Source: Akkermansiaceae bacterium (GTDB lineage Bacteria > Verrucomicrobiota > Verrucomicrobiia > Verrucomicrobiales > Akkermansiaceae). From it: DNA of 8,193 nucleotides. Both the position numbers and the translations under genes were made by a program. Shown here piece by piece: positions 5,616 to 8,193 of this stretch (position 1 is the first letter of the stretch; every line of letters begins with the position of its first letter). Below the pieces are notes generated by a model. The model worked only from the letters and a program-made list of their open reading frames with translations, ran no database searches and was not told where the DNA came from. The stretch lies in the NCBI GenBank assembly GCA_014379305.1, contig JACMMB010000138.1, positions 1-8,193 on the forward strand, read 5' to 3'.

Positions 5616-7142
5616 ATGAGCTTTTCTAGGATTCTAGCCATTTGCGTTTTGTGCCTGGGCATTGTGAATTGCAAAAAGAAATCGGAAACGATGGAGAAGG
5701 AGTTGAAGGAAGCGGGGTATGAAATGACCGCGGCGGGTTGGTTCGGGGCGATTGGCGGGAATGATGTGGCAGTGATGGAAAAAATGGTGGACGGAGGATT
5801 TGCCATAGAAACAAAGGATGTGAGCGGGAACAACGGCTTGCATGTTGCAGCGGGCGAGGGAGCGCAAAAGGCAGCCGGGTTTTTATTGAATCGGGGCTTT
5901 TCAATTGATGAGCCGGGCGCTGGGGGAAGAACCGCGTTGATGATGGCGGTCGTGGCTGACAAGGTGGCCATGGTGAAATGGCTGTTGGGCCAAGGTGCGG
6001 ATCCGAAAGTAAAGGACGGCGATGGTTTCATGGCACTGATGCTGGCGGTAACAAACGGGCGGGAGGGTTCGATTGAGGAGCTTGCACAGTATCACCGTGA
6101 GGATTTGGATGCGGCTTTACTGCTGGCTTCGCTGACTGGGAAAGCCGGGGTGATTGATGCGCTGACGAACTACGGGGCATCGGTTTATGCAAGGATGGAG
6201 GATGGCCGGACGCCGCTCATGCTTGCGGCGGAAAATGGGCACAGTGAGGCTGTGGCGATGCTGATTGATATTGGAGCAAGCCGTTTCGCGACGACGGAGG
6301 ATGGAGATACGGCACAGAGTTTTGCGCTGGCCGGAGGACATGAGGAAATCGCGAAAATGATCGAAACCGGGGTGGTAGGAGAGTCATTGGCGCTTGATAC
6401 CGATGAGGAAGTTGCGATGGCGATGGACAATTATCTAGAGGAGTCGAGGGCGGAGCCGGAAGAAATTTCGGCAAGCGGATCGGCAGGTGAAACTGTAAGT
6501 CAGGATGGTGTAGGCAAAGCAATCGGAGTAGCAAAAGTGCAGGCCGCAGGAAGCTCGGGGCGGATTGCTGCCGTGACCTTGGCGGGGGCGCGAATTGGCA
6601 GGCCAAAATCGATGCCTCAGGGGGAGGTTGGGAAAGAAACGACGATAGCGGCGGACGCTGAAGAATTACCCCTGGTCATGCGGCACTACAGGGAGCGTGA
6701 ATTGCCGGTGGAAGTAAAACGTGTTTCAGGCGGTGTTGCTTCGATCCATTTGGCGGGGTCGGAACTGGATGAAATCGAACTGCGTGCCGGTGACAAAGTG
6801 CCGGGATCCAGCCTGGTGGTGGTGAGCGTTTTGAACAGAATGGAGGAAGGAAAATTAAACAATGGCGAGCCAGTCGAGGTGGGGGTGGTTGAGGTGGCGG
6901 ATCAGGAGCGGGGCCGGCAGCGGGAGTGGTTGACGGGGCGGCCTGCGGTCAGTCACGATCCGGTTGCGATGGTGGAGGATGCGTCGACAGGACAACGATA
7001 TTTGGCGAAGCCCGGACAGAAATTTTCTTCTGAGGATGGCCGGGAGTTCATCGTAAACGATGTGCGGCCGAACCAACTGGTGATTGAGGAGGTTGCGACC
7101 GGCGAGGCGAGCACACTTCATTTGCGCGGACCGCGTGGCTGA
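5616..7142 (+). CDS. Ankyrin-repeat lipoprotein with a beta-rich C-terminal region
   Basis: From ATG 5616 the product has 508 residues; an in-frame TTG at 5607 would add three. The N-terminus (MSFSRILAICVLCLGIVNCK) looks like a lipoprotein signal with Cys19 as the lipidated residue, although Asn at -1 is unusual. Ankyrin-type repeats fill about 35-252: NNGLHVAAGEGAQKAAGFLL, then GRTALMMAVVADKVAMVKWL and DGRTPLMLAAENGHSEAVAM. An Ala/Gly/Glu-rich linker (253-350) leads to two beta-rich stretches (about 351-430 and 448-508). The last (ASTGQRYLAKPGQKFSSEDG, then VNDVRPNQLVIEE) vaguely recalls the small beta modules of PilP/GspC-type assembly proteins; I would not name it on that. The likely role is a membrane-anchored periplasmic protein-binding scaffold. 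It diverges from the sigma gene and is followed after 23 bases by the ACT gene. Confidence 0.88.
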   Translation: MSFSRILAICVLCLGIVNCKKKSETMEKELKEAGYEMTAAGWFGAIGGNDVAVMEKMVDGGFAIETKDVSGNNGLHVAAGEGAQKAAGFLLNRGFSIDEPGAGGRTALMMAVVADKVAMVKWLLGQGADPKVKDGDGFMALMLAVTNGREGSIEELAQYHREDLDAALLLASLTGKAGVIDALTNYGASVYARMEDGRTPLMLAAENGHSEAVAMLIDIGASRFATTEDGDTAQSFALAGGHEEIAKMIETGVVGESLALDTDEEVAMAMDNYLEESRAEPEEISASGSAGETVSQDGVGKAIGVAKVQAAGSSGRIAAVTLAGARIGRPKSMPQGEVGKETTIAADAEELPLVMRHYRERELPVEVKRVSGGVASIHLAGSELDEIELRAGDKVPGSSLVVVSVLNRMEEGKLNNGEPVEVGVVEVADQERGRQREWLTGRPAVSHDPVAMVEDASTGQRYLAKPGQKFSSEDGREFIVNDVRPNQLVIEEVATGEASTLHLRGPRG

Positions 7143-7165
7143 GTTCAGTTTCCCGCAAAACGAAG

Positions 7166-7642
7166 ATGGATCAGGAAATCGAAACCGAAGAGAAATTGGT
7201 CGCGGAAAAGGGATCTCCTGTGAGGCAATTCGCGGTGATGCTGCCGAACCGGGTGGGTGCGCTGGCCTCGCTGGTGAAGCTGTTGCGCGGCTCGTCCATC
7301 GAAGTCATCGGGCTGAGTGTGCAGGATTCGCGGGATGCGACCGTGGCCAGGCTGGTGCTCTCGGATACGGATTTGGCGGAGTCGATTTTCTGTGAAAAGG
7401 GGATACCGCATACTTTATGCGAGCTCGTGGTGATTGCGTTGAAGGAGGCCGGCCCTGGCTTGCTGCAATGTCTGGATATTCTGATGGTGGCGGAAACGAA
7501 TGTGGATTTCGCCTACGCAATGCTGCCGGGCCCAAGCGGTCAGGCGCTGCTGGCAATGCATGTGGAGGACTATGATTTCGCCACCTCGGTGTTGTTGAGG
7601 AGCGGCTTCAAGCTGATGTATGAGGCGGACCTGGTGAGGTGA
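7166..7642 (+). CDS. Tandem ACT-domain protein
   Basis: The 158-residue protein has a charged ~18-residue lead and two ACT domains of beta-alpha-beta-beta-alpha-beta type. ACT1 is about 20-84 (FAVMLPNRVGALASLVKLLR, SIEVIGLSVQD, ATVARLVLSD). ACT2 is about 86-154 (ELVVIALKEAGPGLLQCLDI, NVDFAYAM, ALLAMHVEDYDFATSVLLRS). The N-R-V-G-A-L turn in ACT1 is the usual ligand-binding loop position; the second copy has GPGLL. Size and layout match stand-alone double-ACT proteins of the COG4747 type, thought to bind amino acids and regulate partner enzymes; ligand and partner are unknown. No enzyme domain is attached. It lies 23 bases after the lipoprotein gene and is probably co-transcribed, though no functional link is evident. 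The start is ATG 7166, with no strong ribosome binding site. Confidence 0.88.
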   Translation: MDQEIETEEKLVAEKGSPVRQFAVMLPNRVGALASLVKLLRGSSIEVIGLSVQDSRDATVARLVLSDTDLAESIFCEKGIPHTLCELVVIALKEAGPGLLQCLDILMVAETNVDFAYAMLPGPSGQALLAMHVEDYDFATSVLLRSGFKLMYEADLVR

Positions 7643-7650
7643 GCGCGGCG

Positions 7651-8193
7651 TTATTTTTTGAACACTCCGATCAGGCAGATCAGTGCGAAGATGGGAATGA
7701 GGATGACCAGCCACATGGGAAGGCCGATTGACCCGGTCATGTTGGCGTATTTGGTCGAGACAGGTGCGGGAACGCCACCGAGTGCCGTAGCTGCGGCGGC
7801 GACCTGCGGTAGGGTCAGTTCGGAGGCTTTGATCTGGGGCTGTCCAACGATGTTGCGCAAGGCAGTCACGTCCGCGACGGCGATGGGCGGGGCGTTGTTG
7901 CCGAAACTGCTGCGAACGTAGGTCAGAACTCCGGCAATTTGCTCATCTGTCTGGTAGGCCATCGGCATCATTCCTGCGGGGAAGTTATATTCCTGGCCTT
8001 TGACTTTGATCGGACCGATGAGGCCGCGTAGCTGGATTTTGATGAGGTTTTCAGCCGGGCCATTGACCCATTCGGAACCGGCCAAGGGTGGGGCGGCGGC
8101 GGTTCCTTCTCCTTGCTGGCCGTGGCAGGCTCCACAAAGGATGAATTGCTGTTGGCCCGCTTTCAGGAAATCTGCGGCAGGCGGGGCGGTGGC
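7651..8193 (-). CDS. c-type cytochrome with C-terminal membrane anchor (5' end outside window)
   Basis: The minus-strand frame is open to the right edge, giving 180 visible residues and no start. The haem-binding motif CGACH is at visible residues 20-24, after KAGQQQFIL and before GQQGEGTAAAPPLAGSEWV. The Met of the GMMPM segment (visible 75-78) is the likely sixth haem ligand, followed by the usual helix QTDEQIAGVLTYVRSSFGN. An Ala/Val/Pro linker leads to a single membrane helix at about 155-178 (LPMWLVILIPIFALICLIGV), ending FKK. The haem domain should therefore sit in the periplasm, tethered by its C-terminus, as an electron carrier near a respiratory complex. It converges on the ACT gene with only eight bases between stops. 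Domains upstream of the haem site may exist outside the window. Confidence 0.87.
   Translation of the reverse strand, partial: ATAPPAADFLKAGQQQFILCGACHGQQGEGTAAAPPLAGSEWVNGPAENLIKIQLRGLIGPIKVKGQEYNFPAGMMPMAYQTDEQIAGVLTYVRSSFGNNAPPIAVADVTALRNIVGQPQIKASELTLPQVAAAATALGGVPAPVSTKYANMTGSIGLPMWLVILIPIFALICLIGVFKK

Noticed and set aside
7643..7665. Terminator between the convergent ACT and cytochrome genes
   Set aside because: There is a run of six T but no stable stem next to it in either direction.

Overview
The window most resembles chromosomal DNA of a Verrucomicrobiota-type bacterium (a Luteolibacter- or Haloferula-like lineage is my guess from protein style; no marker gene is present). It shows moderately high GC, Gram-negative exported proteins and lipoproteins, and an ECF sigma factor next to a membrane anti-sigma-like protein and a PDZ protein. 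Almost no Shine-Dalgarno sequences precede the starts. I see no mobile element, tRNA, rRNA or CRISPR array.

Layout. Positions 1-288 hold the 3' end of an unrecognised gene whose tail appears frameshifted. It is followed by a perfect stem-loop (305-336) and a good intrinsic terminator (385-417). Positions 487-3085 (+) encode a two-component pair: a three-PAS membrane histidine kinase and a stand-alone receiver protein. A strong hairpin at 3134-3169 separates this pair from a convergent cluster on the minus strand. In transcription order that cluster is an ECF sigma factor (5506-4928), a one-TM anti-sigma-like protein (4878-4225) and an exported PDZ protein (4171-3197). The roughly 110-bp divergent region 5507-5615 carries an imperfect direct repeat and a plausible promoter. 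It leads into an ankyrin-repeat lipoprotein (5616-7142, +), closely followed by a tandem ACT-domain protein (7166-7642, +). The right edge is a convergent, 5'-truncated c-type cytochrome with a C-terminal membrane anchor (7651-8193, -).

How the parts may work together. The kinase and receiver form a phosphorelay whose output is not encoded here. The sigma, anti-sigma-like and PDZ genes look like one envelope-responsive regulatory unit. The divergent lipoprotein shares its upstream region with the sigma gene and is a natural candidate target, but this is inference. The ACT and cytochrome genes look like ordinary metabolic or respiratory neighbours.

One global signal stands out. The plus strand is G-rich from about 480 onward whichever way the genes point, but C-rich in the first ~480 bases, so the left edge may have a different history.
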